A DNA stretch of 64,000 nt from Isoetes taiwanensis (taxonomy: Eukaryota > Streptophyta > Lycopodiopsida > Isoetales > Isoetaceae). The translations under genes were made by a program, and so were the position numbers. The stretch spans positions 1,629,094-1,693,093 of the forward strand of contig JAJEKV010000124.1 of assembly GCA_021234155.1 (NCBI GenBank). The letters are read 5' to 3'. This document shows positions 1-11,149 of this stretch, in pieces. Position 1 is the first letter of the stretch; every line of letters begins with the position of its first letter. The notes under the pieces are model-generated. The model was not told the DNA's origin. It ran no database searches and saw only the letters and a list, made by a program, of their open reading frames with translations.

Positions 1-287
1 ACAAGCGGGGGCCTATAATAATAAAGCTAAACATTGTTTTTATGGAGACGTTTCAACCCTTGAACGTGGTATGTGGTTTTAGATCCATTCTTGTTAGATG
101 CAATGGGGCCACAACAAAATTGACTTGCGTAGGTGACTTGGGTGGACTTGACTTTAACGCTGTCCTTAGACTAGAGGCATTAAATTGTCGGCTTCTCCAG
201 TCCAGCTTGAACCAATCCTAGTATGTTTATCTCTGTGCATAGATAGAGCTAAGTATGTGGTTCTCAAAGCTTTATTTCTGGCTGGCT

Positions 288-368
288 GATGTATGTGCCA
301 AAAAGTATGAGCTGAGACCAGGGTGGAATACCAATAACACTTGGCCTTCAAATCTACCCATTTCTCAG
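288..368 (+). pseudogene. Exon relic of the lectin gene
   Basis: An 81-bp stretch encodes residues that match the region just after the signal peptide of the lectin protein at 421-1950 (KYELRPGWN here, RYELKPGWT there, followed by NNTWP and LPIS in both). It has no start codon and stops matching after LPISQ. It is most simply the remnant of a tandem duplication of the first exon. A shorter version persists in copy B near 15990-16030. Confidence 0.6.
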
Positions 369-420
369 GCTTTCTTCTGCTAAACAGGGCTGTGATAGCT
401 TTGCTTCGTCTTCCACAACT

Positions 421-1950
421 ATGTTCCTTCGTTCGGAAATATATGTCATGTTTAGTCTGCTGCTATTGCTCACCTTATCCTTGAGAGCTCAAAAATCTCA
501 TGTATGGGCCAAAAGATATGAGTTGAAACCAGGGTGGACCGCCAATAACACTTGGCCTCCATATCTACCCATCTCTGGATCTGAAGGGACATATAAACCC
601 CTCTTTCTAGATTATGGAACTAAGAATCAGGCCGTGATCTCCAGTGATGATGGCATGTTCTGTTTGGCCATGTATGTGTTCAAAAATAGTTCAGAAGCTT
701 ATTACCTCACTATTGTGATGGGCTGCAATGTAACTGGAGCAGGCATTCCGGTATGGATTGCCAACAGAAATGATCCATGCCCTTCAAGCTATGTTCTCAG
801 ATTTTCGAGAAGCTACAGTAGTTATCTTTTATACGATGACCAAAACACCAATTGGGCAAGTCCAGGTTCATTAGGCAGTGCAGAGCTCCAGGATTCTGGC
901 AACTGGGTTCTGTATGATAACTCAACACTAGGGGTTGTAAAATGGCAGAGTTTTGATCACCCTACTGATGTCTTATTGCCAGGCCAAAATCTTACAGAAT
1001 TCTTGATGCTGTATAGCAGAGCAAATTCTTCCACAGTCTATACTGGGTCTTTTTCTGCATCTGTTGAACAAAACAGGTTTGTTCTCTACCTTAACATTTC
1101 CAATAATCCTCAGCCTTACTACAAGTCTGCTTCTTCCTTTTGTCCCTCTTCAGATGCATATGCTGTAGTGGTATACAAAAACCGTAGCATTGAATTGTCA
1201 TATGGTAATTGCAGCCCCGTAGAGATTAAAAAATTTAATCTGCCTGAGGATACTGCATCAGATGGCATGAATTTCCTTAGGCTAGAAGAAGATGGTGACA
1301 TTGTGTCATATAGCTTTGACTCCAGTTCCAGTGTATGGAAACCAGCCAAATTTTTTGATAATAAATGCAATCTTCCTACTAGCTGTGATACATATGGATT
1401 TTGTAGGGAAGAAAAATGCCAGTGCCTTGCTACCAAGAATGTGACAGTAGAAGACAATAGTCTGAGAGCTTCAAGTTCAGAAAAGTGTAATGAAATCAAA
1501 GTGGAGAATGCTCCTTGCAACCAGAATTTGGAAAGAAATAATCACTTTGTTCAGCTTGAGGATTACACATACTTTTCCACAGACTACATTAATGGCATTA
1601 AAGGAATGTCAGAAGGGAGCTGCAGGGAGTCTTGCCTATCAAACTGTTCTTGCAGTGCTTTTGTGTATGGAAATAAGGAGTGCTTTCTAATTGACCAAGT
1701 CCTTGGAAGCTTTAAGTCTTCTGCAAAAATGCAGAGCTATCTAAAATTTCGTAACGAGGACATTGTCTCAGGCCAGTTGGAACTGCACAGCAATAAAGGT
1801 TATGTGAGGGGCCTTATTGCTGGTGTAGTGCTCTGCGTTGTAATTATAGTTTGCCTTGCACTCGTTATTGCCAAATTAGTTAGAAATAATAAGCTTCAAC
1901 ATCCCAGGCTGTTGTTTCAGTCTGTTTCAAGCTGGAAACTCACTAACTAG
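421..1950 (+). CDS. G-type (bulb-type) lectin receptor-like protein without a kinase domain
   Basis: A 509-residue protein with the extracellular plan of S-locus/G-type lectin receptor kinases. Residues 1-23 form a leucine-rich signal peptide. Residues about 65-200 are the bulb-lectin domain, with VWIANRNDP (111-119), a sugar-loop-like LQDSGNWVLYD (156-166) and WQSFDHPTDVLLPGQ (175-189). A cysteine-rich EGF-like stretch lies at 316-335 and a PAN/apple domain at about 366-440 (CRESCLSNCSCSAF). Residues 462-484 form one membrane helix. The frame then stops after about 25 cytosolic residues, so there is no kinase, unlike full receptor kinases of about 800 residues. Many N-x-S/T sites fit a secreted ectodomain. 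It is probably a cell-surface carbohydrate-binding receptor-like protein, or a receptor kinase that lost its last exon; no kinase exon is visible in the next 3 kb. The start was chosen because the signal peptide follows it directly. Confidence 0.85.
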   Translation: MFLRSEIYVMFSLLLLLTLSLRAQKSHVWAKRYELKPGWTANNTWPPYLPISGSEGTYKPLFLDYGTKNQAVISSDDGMFCLAMYVFKNSSEAYYLTIVMGCNVTGAGIPVWIANRNDPCPSSYVLRFSRSYSSYLLYDDQNTNWASPGSLGSAELQDSGNWVLYDNSTLGVVKWQSFDHPTDVLLPGQNLTEFLMLYSRANSSTVYTGSFSASVEQNRFVLYLNISNNPQPYYKSASSFCPSSDAYAVVVYKNRSIELSYGNCSPVEIKKFNLPEDTASDGMNFLRLEEDGDIVSYSFDSSSSVWKPAKFFDNKCNLPTSCDTYGFCREEKCQCLATKNVTVEDNSLRASSSEKCNEIKVENAPCNQNLERNNHFVQLEDYTYFSTDYINGIKGMSEGSCRESCLSNCSCSAFVYGNKECFLIDQVLGSFKSSAKMQSYLKFRNEDIVSGQLELHSNKGYVRGLIAGVVLCVVIIVCLALVIAKLVRNNKLQHPRLLFQSVSSWKLTN

Positions 1951-2321
1951 ACCATATTTTCGATCTCATGGGCATAGATCACTCAAAAGATAATTGTCAT
2001 ATTTATATGTACTTCTTCTGAAATATGACACTCGTTTGATTCCCATTTGTGGAGATTATAATCAACTTTTATGAAATGTGCCCAAGTTGCAATCCCATGT
2101 GATGCATGCTCAAAAACCTGAATCCATCCAAAATGTCTACGACTGAGTTTATTGTGAAAGGGGGCGCATCTATCTCCATTTGCATGCATGCTGAAGACTC
2201 ATGAAGGCGTGGGGCGGGAGACCTAATGTGCACAAAGGGGAGCTTGCACATTTTTTCAAGAGCACTGTGGAAAACACAACTGTCCCAATGAAGCTAAATC
2301 AAATAATTGCACAGTTAAGAA

Positions 2322-2390
2322 CAAGGTGCTGCACACGGAGGGTTGCCCTCCATGGCTGGAGGGTGAAGTGGTTTAAATCATAGTTCAAAG
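2322..2390. repeat. Dispersed repeat related to 47162-47247
   Basis: This stretch contains GGTGCTGCACACGGAGGG, then a GAGGGTGAAGTGG core followed by TTTAAATCATA. The same string occurs on the opposite strand at 47162-47247, where it continues into a second arm and forms a stem. Here the second arm has decayed. It is probably a fragment of a small dispersed element; I cannot assign a family. Confidence 0.55.
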
Positions 2391-2396
2391 TCATGT

Positions 2397-2667
2397 TCTG
2401 ATTCTTAGTTCCATAATCTAGAAAGAGGGGTTTATATGTCCCTTCAGATCCAGAGATGGGTAGATATGGAGCCCAAGTGTTATTGGCAGTCTACCGTAGT
2501 TTAAACTCATATCTTTTGATGAGATTTTTGAGCTCTCAAGTATAAGGTGAGCAATAGCAGCAGACTAAACATGACATATATTTCTGAACGAAGGAACATA
2601 GTTGTGGAAGATGAAGCAAAACTATCACAGCCCTGTTTAGCAGAAGACAGCCTGAGAAGGTGTATTT
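2397..2667 (-). repeat. Inverted partial copy of the lectin gene 5' end
   Basis: Reading the minus strand here gives the sequence of about 364-631 with few changes: 5' leader, start codon, signal peptide and the first 70 codons of the lectin gene. It lies about 450 bp beyond the lectin stop codon, in inverted orientation. A transcript running through the lectin gene into this copy could fold into a hairpin of about 260 bp. Confidence 0.85.
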
Positions 2668-3153
2668 ATGCATATATTTTCCATGTATTAATTTGTTGAA
2701 GGATGATCTAGCATCCTGGATCAATGACATGGATCTGCCAGCAGGGCAATTCACATGAATAGACACCAAATCAATTTACCTTCTTTAGTTTCATAGTTTA
2801 TCCCATGTTACACAGTCTTCTCTCACTTAGCATTAGGTGGGCAGTTCATTTCCCATTTGTTTGCAAAAGTGCACTTAATATTAAGGGAATTCATGCCTCA
2901 GTTGGCCCTTGAAATTTATTAATGGCAAGCTTTAGAAAACTTAATCGTAGTTGACTTGATGTCAACTGCTGAAAAGAAATTCAACAAATCCCCACAAATG
3001 AACTTGCAAAAATCCAGCCATCATCAATAGCGCAATGTCTTTTGTTAGACTTGGTCTATATATGAGAAGATACGTTACGACAATGTCTTTCATTGTGATT
3101 GAAGAGTGGAGATGGTTGGAAAATGAAAGGTTGAAAAGTTGAAGTGATCTTAT
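2668..3153. other. No gene seen
   Basis: AT-rich sequence between the inverted lectin fragment and the left end of the large transposon. I see no convincing frame, RNA gene or repeat. The last four bases (TTAT, 3150-3153) are the left target-site duplication of the transposon. Confidence 0.5.
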
Positions 3154-3192
3154 AAGCATAATTTCATTAATTGTGGACTTTGGCCGAGTCCA
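3154..3192. repeat. Left TIR and subterminal hairpin of element 1
   Basis: The TIR AAGCATAATTTCATTAATT is followed by GGACT, a short loop and AGTCC, which form a stem. Element 2 has the same layout at 27780-27822, where the stem is longer (ATATGGACT / AGTCCATAT) and the loop sequence differs. A conserved stem with a variable loop next to the TIR suggests a binding or cleavage feature. Confidence 0.7.
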
Positions 3193-3239
3193 TATGACTC
3201 CCAAATGTACCCGATTTTTTAGAAAATAAGGGTTTTATT

Positions 3240-6200
3240 TAGTAGAATGATGCAAATTTTCGAAATGTGTGCAGGTAGGTGGGATGGCAGGCCTTGTATC
3301 TATAAAGCACAAAAAGTGCCAACCGAGTTTGTGTCTCGCCCAAAGCGCCTACATGAGCGTGGTCTCGCCACGGTAGGCATTCGCAAATCGCATAGTGTAG
3401 ATTCATATTCGTGCCGGTCGAAATGGTCAGAACCAGGCAGACTATGGATTCACAATGAGCGAAATCACGGTTGCCATATCGGCGAGCCAATATTAGCTCA
3501 TGCGAATCGACTTCGAGTTGAGGTGCGAAGCGAGATAAACCAAAATGGCACAGAAGAAATGAGAAGCCAACTCGGGAAGCTCATTCGTCGTGGAGAGTTG
3601 ATGAAGGATGGCGATGGCGGGATGACCTTAGCGGGTGGTAGAGCTGGAAGGTCGCTGATTTCCTTGAAACGCCATATTCTGAGGCGAAGCTCTCGAAGAG
3701 GTTGCTGAAAATGGAGGATGTTTGGGTGCACAACACTTTCCGGTCGTTGTTTAGAAGCTTTACAAGAAGGAAAAGAGGCGTGTGGCTTTGGTAATCAAAC
3801 TCATCCTCGGCCTCCCTATCCGATGGCGCGTGGATGGTAATTTGGATCTGTCTCTTCTTGGACAAGACATATCGGAGTTCCAACCGGGGGATCTAATTGC
3901 GGTGGGCCCGGATATTGGTAAACGTCCATGTTTAATATTATCTATTATTATCTATTGTCATTACGTTCAACCTATGCTTTTCGACGCATGTTGTTTAGTT
4001 GATATTATTATCTCGTAATCCATCCATGTACTCCATTCCTATGTGAATAGAATGTTTTTGTCTACATTGAGAACATCCCAATGACGTGCAATTTACGAGC
4101 GGTAATATCTTATTTCATGGAGGCCTCCACGAGGAAATTGGGCGCCCGCCCACTTTCCTTCGAGGAGGAAATTGGGCGCGCCGCCCATTTTCTTTTCGGG
4201 AATAGTCTCCTCCGCCTGAAACTGGCCGCCGACTTTGCCCTTCGGATGGCACGAAGGTAGTTTCATGAAGGCTTCCACTTCGGGAAAATTGGGCCAGCCC
4301 ACTTTCCTTCTTCTTCTGCAAAGGAAAGCGAGAAAAGCGTGGTCGAACCGAAGATAACAAGCTGAAACATAACAACGAGAATCATGCACAACACAGTTAC
4401 ATCATCATATCATATAAAGTTATGAAATACATGAGTCATAGATTGTAATTATTGGTGATTCTATTAATCTCAAAAAGCTCGCTCGGAACCCACAATATGG
4501 ATAGTAACATGATACTCGCCAGGAGTCTTTCTTTCGACCGATGGCTATACCATACAGACCCGGGGATCGAGAGAGATCCCTTTCAACTCATGAGGCATAA
4601 AAGATGGTCATAGGTCATAAGGCAAGTAAGGGTGTCAACATGGGGCTGTGAAGATGGCGAGACATGGCGGTGGAATGTCTTTGTGGCGTCGAATGCGACT
4701 ATATTTATAGCCAAGGAATTATTGATGACTCTTGTAGCGGCATTATTGGTTGTATATACGGTGTACATCCAATAATCTTTGCGTTACAATACCTTCAATA
4801 ATGATTGTGGGTATAAATATATCTCAAACAATTTTGACCATCAAATTTGGCCTTCGTCTAGCCATGTGGTCTCGATCGGTCTGAGCATTGATTCCATCAA
4901 GCGCAAGATGAATCCGCGAAAACTTCAAGCGATCTGCCCATGGCGAGATACCCATGGAAGGCGGATGACCACGATTCGCTCTAAATCCTCGCCATTATCC
5001 ACGATCCCTTCGACGTTATCATCCATCGATATGGAATAGAGAGCATCAAATGTACATGATAGAGAAGATCATTTGGGGTGCACAGTGAAAATGACTCGAG
5101 GAGAGTCCCCTAAATGAGCAACTTGTCATCTTGTTGTAATCGGTTGTAATCATCTATGAGATAAAGTATTAGTACAACTTGTCTTCTATATGTGCAACTT
5201 GTCCAACATGTCCGTGAAATTGGGCGCCCGCCCACTTTGCCCTTGAATGCTCATATGTCGTATGATCTTGAAATTGGGCGGCCGCCCAATTTCGGCGTAG
5301 TATATAGGTGTACCTTATCTCACGGTTACATTGCGCTAGTATGTCGCCAATAATTGACATCAATAATTTCTCACGCCTATAAAAAGCGGCTCCTTTGCAT
5401 TCATCTCTCATGGCTTCCTTGCCGGATCGTCCAGGAGAACATCCGATCCTTCAAGTGCTACTTGAGTTACAACGATATTTGCCGGTGCTATATGGTGGTG
5501 TTAGTCTTGATCCATGGCTCGGTCCAAAGCGGATGGACTGCGAGTAATGCGGGGAAGCTCACTCGTGTTGAGGTCCACTGTGTTGGCTTCACGATCGGCG
5601 GATCTTTGGTGAATGGCATCGCCTTGGCGGCGTTGACGACGAGTGACTCTTTGTACACTCGGATATGTTAATCTTGACAAGGATATAATAATGTTGTAAG
5701 GATGTAATAAGCATAGTCAATATTATATAATGTAGCGTGCACGGTAATTCACGAGGTGCGCTCTTTGATCTCCACTTTTTTACCGCGGCTCCACTTCACT
5801 TCATGTTTGATGGCGCTTACTCTTGCCCGATAAATTGGGCTCCAGCCCAATTTCTGCTAGCGGAGGATAAGCTTGAGTCAAATAAATTTAATAAAAGGCT
5901 ATAGTTTGTAAGGGTTAGCCAAATTCGGCGGGCGCCCAATTTGGTTAGCAAAGTAAACTAGAGAAATTTAAGACAAGGAAATGAGTGCAACGTTATCATT
6001 TCTGAAAAAGAAGTATGAACAATTGTTATTAACATATTTCACGTATTTTCAACTCATAAATTCGCTCATTAAATGCGGAGGCACATCTTCCGAATGATCC
6101 CTCTTTTTGGGTTCTCCATCTTTGGGGCTGAGGTTGTTGTCTTTGCCTCTTTGATCAATTCCATTCTTTGCATAAAATCTTGGACCCCAGTTCCTCATTC

Positions 6201-6300
6201 TCATCATGTGCACCTTGATTGTCTTACGTGTTTAGCCACCTCTTCCTCTACATCTTGGTGCTCATCGTGTTGGGGACCACATCCTCTCCATCTGATTGTC
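3240..6300. other. CpG-rich transposon interior without a recognised gene
   Basis: Several open stretches of 60-150 codons exist on the plus strand (for example 3247-3708 and 5354-5671), but none has a motif I recognise, and the high CpG content makes chance open frames common. Palindrome copies occur at 4135-4156, 4169-4190, 5218-5239, 5271-5292, 5832-5853 and 5921-5942, plus a degenerate one near 4286. The stretch at 3690-3925 looks coding (LLKMEDVWVHN on the plus strand) and may be a captured gene fragment. Confidence 0.4.
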
Positions 6301-6304
6301 CCCT

Positions 6305-6529
6305 TCATGTGTTTCCATGACAACGCAGTCGTCGCTCCCTAGCAACCTCCTCCTCGAACTTTGAGGTCGCCTCAATCATGTCCTGAGTATTCACCAGTCC
6401 CGTCCCTGCCAGTGCGTTGATGTTGTTTTTTCTTCGCCTAAATAGTTCCAAATCCGGAGAGCCTAGGGCCGCTGCCCTTTTGAGCTGTACTTGAATCGCG
6501 CTCTTGTCCTGTCTCAGAACTGATTGCAC
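6305..6529 (-). pseudogene. Fragment of an unknown reverse-strand gene in element 1
   Basis: A 74-codon open frame rich in charged, helix-forming residues (for example LELFRRRKNN and EATSKFEEEVARERR). It lies downstream of, and in the same direction as, the larger reverse-strand gene at 6908-8035 and could be its last exon or a separate product. Another open stretch occurs at 6638-6838. I do not recognise either, and no function can be given. Confidence 0.3.
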
Positions 6530-6907
6530 TTCGTTTATAGTTGTAGGCGAGCGGACAAAGGTGTCTCGAGGCGGGAAGGCGGGGGCTGAGGAGGCGGTTT
6601 TGGAAGTAGAGGCCTTCTTCTTTCCCTCTTTTTCTTCTTACGTAGTGCCCGAGCTCTTGATTTTTTCTCGTCTAACATGACATCGAGTTGCTTTCGAATA
6701 TACGTACAAGCTTAATTTCCAGCTTCTCGTGCTCTCAAAAGACAATGTTTTATAGCCCTTCGCTGCTTTTGCCGCTCGGCTAAAAAGCACCACCGAAAAG
6801 AAGTCGAAACGATTGCAACCTTCCGACATCAACCACATACTAGATAGGTGCCGTCCTACTTTCCAAGCGATTACGCACCGGTACTCCTCCCCCCCACTTT
6901 TGCACCC

Positions 6908-8035
6908 TTATGTCGCACCAAAGGTCGTCTGACCAATAAAGGCTTGCCGCGGAAAACAAATGTTAGAAACATTGCTAGTCAACAAGCAAATTGGGCGGGC
7001 GCCCAATTTAAAATGCATACCTGCTGCACACTCGTGATCAGGCAAATTCTTTTCGATGTCCTGTTTTTCTCGTAAATGCTTGGGAAACTTAGCATATTGC
7101 TTTGGATGGTCGGAATTGGCGAAGCAAATATTTATTTCCTGTACTGATGGCGTAGCCGCTGCGTCTCTGGCAACATACATTAGCAGGACAAGACATTGCA
7201 ACTCTCGAACTCTAGAGGTAGTCGCAGTTCTGGCCGGGGGGTCCTGGTAGGAACCAACCCAAACACGGCTGCCACCGTCTATTGTCTTCATGGCGGATAG
7301 GCACTCATTGAGGCGGTCTGGGGTAATAAATATAGCTACCCAGTAAAGCTGCTGGTCCGTCATCGTGCTTAGCTGGTCAAGGAATTTTTCATAATCTTCC
7401 TTTGGCCATTTCTTCGTATATCTGAAGTCGCATCCAATGAAGCGGGCCGAAGTGTTTACCACGTCCACGCACAAACCTCCCGGACTAACGTGGAAACACT
7501 TGAAAGGTTTGCCACCCTCCTCAACCGGCCCTAGAAGATATTCGTCTACTTTGCTGTAGAGGGACTCCGGAAAGCTTTCCTTCTCCATCTCTTTGCGTCC
7601 TTCTGCCCATCCACTGATGCTACTTGCGAACATAAGCATCAGATTCTCCGTGAATATGGGGTGAGCTTGCCTCAAGGCAGCCATGTCTTGAAAAGGAAGT
7701 TTCTTGACTCCTTCATGTATCGACAAGGGCCCGCTCCATTGTTCCAATCTTCTTGACTCACGGCTCGCTTTTCATAGTCGTCTCGGTATAATCCTTGCTT
7801 CCCTTCGGGGAATGTGGTGCCATCCTTGATCTCCTTCACCCTTTGCGGATCTAGAGGATGCATGGACTTTAATGGGCGGCGCGAAATTATTGGTGAAAAG
7901 TCTAAGCCTATCCTTCACCTCAATTTTTCTCCCTTCTCGTCCTTCAACCGGTCTTCCCGTAGAATAAGCGGGCAACCGGTGCACATATTCCACGACTAAA
8001 TCGTCAAGATATACAAAGTAGTCGTAGTCACGCAT
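6908..8035 (-). pseudogene. Unknown reverse-strand protein of element 1
   Basis: Three overlapping minus-strand frames (7772-8035, 7672-7863, 6908-7747) continue one protein of roughly 350 residues if two frameshifts near 7860 and 7740 are allowed. It begins MRDYDYFVYLDDLVVEYVHR and later shows FIGCDFRYTKKWPKEDYEKF, LYWVAIFITPDRLNE and RVWVGSYQDPP. The composition and ordered hydrophobic pattern look like a folded globular protein, not noise. An alternating strand/helix pattern could fit a Rossmann-type fold such as a methyltransferase, but I see no decisive motif, so I leave it unnamed. It is divergent to the DUF7869-type gene and may be an accessory protein of the transposon. The last 30 or so codons run into a palindrome copy (6988-7009). 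Confidence 0.5.
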
Positions 8036-8139
8036 AGTTGACTTCTTAATCGTTTGCGGCCTTCTGACTTTCCAATCTGCATGACAAAGAAGGCACGGAT
8101 AAAGGCATACACATCATCTTAATTTGCTTGCGTGGTGGC

Positions 8140-8325
8140 GCTTGATTGGGCGCCCCGCCAATTTCAGATCATCAAACACTTTCGAGGTTAAAGGTGGGCG
8201 CCCAATTTCGAGCGTTTTGAAATTGGTGGCGCCCTCTTTCTGCCGTTAAGGAAATTGAGGCCCCCCAATTTGAAAAAGTGCCAATGAGGCTGAAATTGGT
8301 GGGCGCCCAATTTCGAACTTAATGA
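8140..8325. repeat. Cluster of degenerate GGGCG palindromes
   Basis: Five imperfect copies of the AAATTGGGCG / CGCCCAATTT palindrome lie within about 170 bp, several reduced to GGTGGGCGCCCAATTT or lacking part of one arm. They sit between the two parts of the reverse-strand gene block, in non-coding or intronic sequence. Confidence 0.7.
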
Positions 8326-8357
8326 ATAAGGAGGAACTAGTAATGGTGGTAGTGCAC

Positions 8358-9406
8358 TTACGAATAAGCTCCACCGGCAGTGCCGCGTTTGCCCTTACGT
8401 GGCTTCATGGGAATGCCCATTGGTTGCGAAGCTGCTTGAATTTCTTCGAAAAATACTTCCTCGTGTATAGTCTTCTTTGTTATGTCATTATTCTCACAGC
8501 TTACGAGCGTACTCGATTCTTTGTGAGATTTCCTGCCGGGACTCGGCATTTCCTTTTGGCATAGAAAAAAGAATATCGGGTTACGCCAAGTGCTTCCTTC
8601 CTTCGAGGAGGCCATGCCAAAGCTTGTGTGACAAGCGGTTGAGCAACCGTGGTCGTATGGTTGCCATTAACAATCGATGATACGCATTTTGCGGATCCTC
8701 GACTTCTTCCACTTTATTGCTGCGCCATACATGCGTGGATCGAGCGGCGCGACATCGGCCGCGGGGAGGGTGCATCGATGGGCGATAAGCGATTAGGTAG
8801 AGAGTGTCCAAGTGCTCTGGACTTATGACCCTACAAGTCATATTTGCGGGGCTTTATGCATCTTGAACACATCGACTTCAATCTGAAGCCCACCCCGGGG
8901 TAGATTCTCTCCACATGCTTGATGCTTGCTATGGCGCTTTGTGACAACTCATATACGCTCTCACGGTGGCGTCGCCACGGATGGAGTGAACTTCACGATC
9001 TGCGGCTACTCTCCGGTTGTTCGGATGAAGAAGAAGACAAGGACTCCCTCTCCAAAGTTTTTGGGCTCTGTGATAACCGTCCGCTTGCGCCTCTTGACGG
9101 ACCACCTAAATCTTTTCCCATGCGCTTAGGGGTTCCTCTTGAGCCTTGGTCCTCTTACGCACTTTTCGCATCGGGCGACCTTGATGTTCTCTTCATTCCA
9201 CCCAAATATAAGTTTAGTGGCGACTTTTTACGGTGAATAGCCTTAGCGGTGTCCTCGCCTTCTTGGCTGCTTGTGTCGGGCTCCATTTCGCTGCCCCCCC
9301 TTGTCTTTATCTCACCTTTCTTGTATCTAGACTTAAGCCACTTAGTATCGTACACTTTAGGTTGGTTTTGCCACGATACTCCGTGAGCGATTAACTTTCG
9401 ACACAT
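8358..9406 (-). pseudogene. Upstream portion of the reverse-strand gene block in element 1
   Basis: Minus-strand open stretches at 9155-9406, 8581-8841 and 8358-8615 look like successive broken parts of one or two proteins. The first is lysine/serine-rich and probably disordered (SEMEPDTSSQEGEDTAKAI). The second has a more ordered pattern (CRVISPEHLDTLYLIAYRPS and LLMATIRPRLLNRLSHKL). They lie upstream of 6908-8035 on the same strand, so they could be earlier exons or a separate gene. No family is recognised. Confidence 0.3.
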
Positions 9407-10025
9407 TACATTTGTGCTCTAATATCCTTTTGTCGGCGGCGTAGTAGCCATCAAAATATCAGTTCTTGATTTGATGCCCGGCGCTCTAAACTTTCATATG
9501 AGTCCGGCGCCCATCCTTTACGGCGCAAGAATGTGGGCTTTCCTTTATACTTGCGTTCATCATACATGGCTCGTGCTTAGATAGTGGAACTTTATAGCGG
9601 ACAAAAGTCCGATCTCACGGTGTCTTCAGCGTCGATGAGGAAGTCATCATTGTTCGCGAGCGACACCTCCATGTCGATGGCGATACCCGCGAATTCATTT
9701 TTCCTGCCCCTATCTTGCCAAAGAAAAGCGAGAAGATCCTTGAGGTGGTTTATGCGGGACCCGGGATGAATATTCCCTATCTCTATGCACCAGACCCATT
9801 AAATCGACCAACAAAAACTTCATGGGGCACAACACGGATGCCGACAAAGCAGATCTTTCTCTTCTTACATTCTTGCATTCTCTATTGCAATAGCCTCTGC
9901 AAATTTGGGTCGGTGCAAGGACCCGAAGCGATCTGCTTTGTTCGCGCCATATTAATTCTGCGAGCGGAAAGTAGTGTTAGTACTTGGGAGACTTGGGGCT
10001 GAAGAGGCATTGTTGCGATGGAGGC

Positions 10026-10338
10026 AAATTGGGCGCCCGCCCAATTTGCCCTGATCCCCACGCACACCAAATTGGGCGCACGCCCAATTTTCTCGGCTCA
10101 ACTCATGGTGAGCCTTGAGTCCGAGGGAGGAGATTTGTATCATTGGGGGCCAAATTGGGGCCAATTTTGCCAGATCCCCACGCATACTAAATTGGGCAGC
10201 CCAATTTTGCAATCCCACTAAACTAAAGCCGCCCAATTTACTTATCCCTCACCAAAAAGTGGTGCGGGCTTCGGTTTGCCTATCGAGAGCACTACCTTGG
10301 ATGGTAGACTTGGTCCGACTAAATTGGGCGCCCAATTT
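10026..10338. repeat. Palindrome cluster of element 1
   Basis: Copies occur at 10026-10047 (full arms, centre CC), 10069-10090 (centre CA), about 10152 (arms reduced to AAATTGGGG / CCAATTTT), 10189-10207 (short form) and 10321-10338, where the arms meet as a perfect 18-bp palindrome AAATTGGGCGCCCAATTT. The last copy is embedded in a larger inverted repeat: 10286-10320 and 10339-10373 share CTTGG, a stretch reading GGTAGACTTGGT, and GAGAGCAC in opposite orientation. Confidence 0.85.
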
Positions 10339-11149
10339 AGTACGACCAAGTCTACCATCCCGGTAGTCGTGCTCTCCTGGATAGGCAACTGGCCCCGCCT
10401 CACTTTGGTGTGCTCCGGATAGCAACCGGGATACCGCCCACATTGGGTCCAATGTCCAATGTTTTGCAAAAATGAAACACTCTAAGGGAAGCAATTGGGT
10501 GCCCTATTGGAGTTCTCGCATATATGCATCTGTGGGGACTAGTGAGGCATCTAGAAGATGTTCATATGTCCGAGATGTTATAGCGGGATACTTAATCAGG
10601 CAAGCGCTCAAGTTTATATTTAGAAAGTAGTCCACCTTACCTTTGCCACCGGTGGTGGGGCGAGATGCCATCAACTGCTAGAATTCCTTGGTGTACAGGG
10701 GTACCCAGGCGATAGGTCAATGCAGAGAGGAAGGCGCCAACAGGATGGCGACAAGCGGCCGAGAGACACAAGGCGCCAAGAGAGACACAAGGCGACAAGC
10801 TCGATCCGAAGCCGACAGCTGGTTCGGGAGTATAGTGCGGGCTGAGAACGACTTTCGTGGCTAAGAAATATGAAGGCGACAGTGTTTAGCGGAGCACAAA
10901 GCGTAAAGAAGCCGCGAATTTTCTAAATCTGCAATCGAGGAGAATGAGGGGCTTTTAAAGGGTTATGGACCTCTCTTGGGGGCGAAGACAAATTATGCGT
11001 GCATGTAAGCGCTTGGCCCTTTGAAATAAAAATGGACCGTTGATGGCTTCGAGCGTGAGGAATTAATTGTGGACCTTAATAATGAGTGCGCGGATTTCTT
11101 GAATTTCAAATCTGTCATTTAAAGCCCGCCCAAAATTAATTCGAGTCAT

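Larger units (their letters stand above)
29..2322. repeat. Segmental duplication, copy A (lectin block)
   Basis: This block is matched along its length by 15715-17527. Shared landmarks are the start (around GGAGACGTTTCAACC), the lectin coding region, and the tail that ends in a stretch reading CTAAATCAAATAATTGC. Copy A carries the intact lectin frame; copy B has lost it. The two copies are now separated by the 12.5 kb transposon at 3154-15673 plus about 0.8 kb of flanking sequence. I see the similarity directly by reading; no percent identity was computed. Confidence 0.85.

Noticed and set aside
1119-1520. Minus-strand frame of 133 codons within the lectin gene, matched at 16806-17138
   Set aside because: It is conserved only because the plus-strand coding sequence is duplicated; it has no motif or start context of its own.
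6908-8035. DNA methyltransferase for the unknown reverse-strand gene
   Set aside because: A few strings (WPKEDYEKFLDQ, QDPP) recall adenine-methylase layouts, but no DPPY/NPPY motif or SAM-binding FxG is present, so I left it unnamed.
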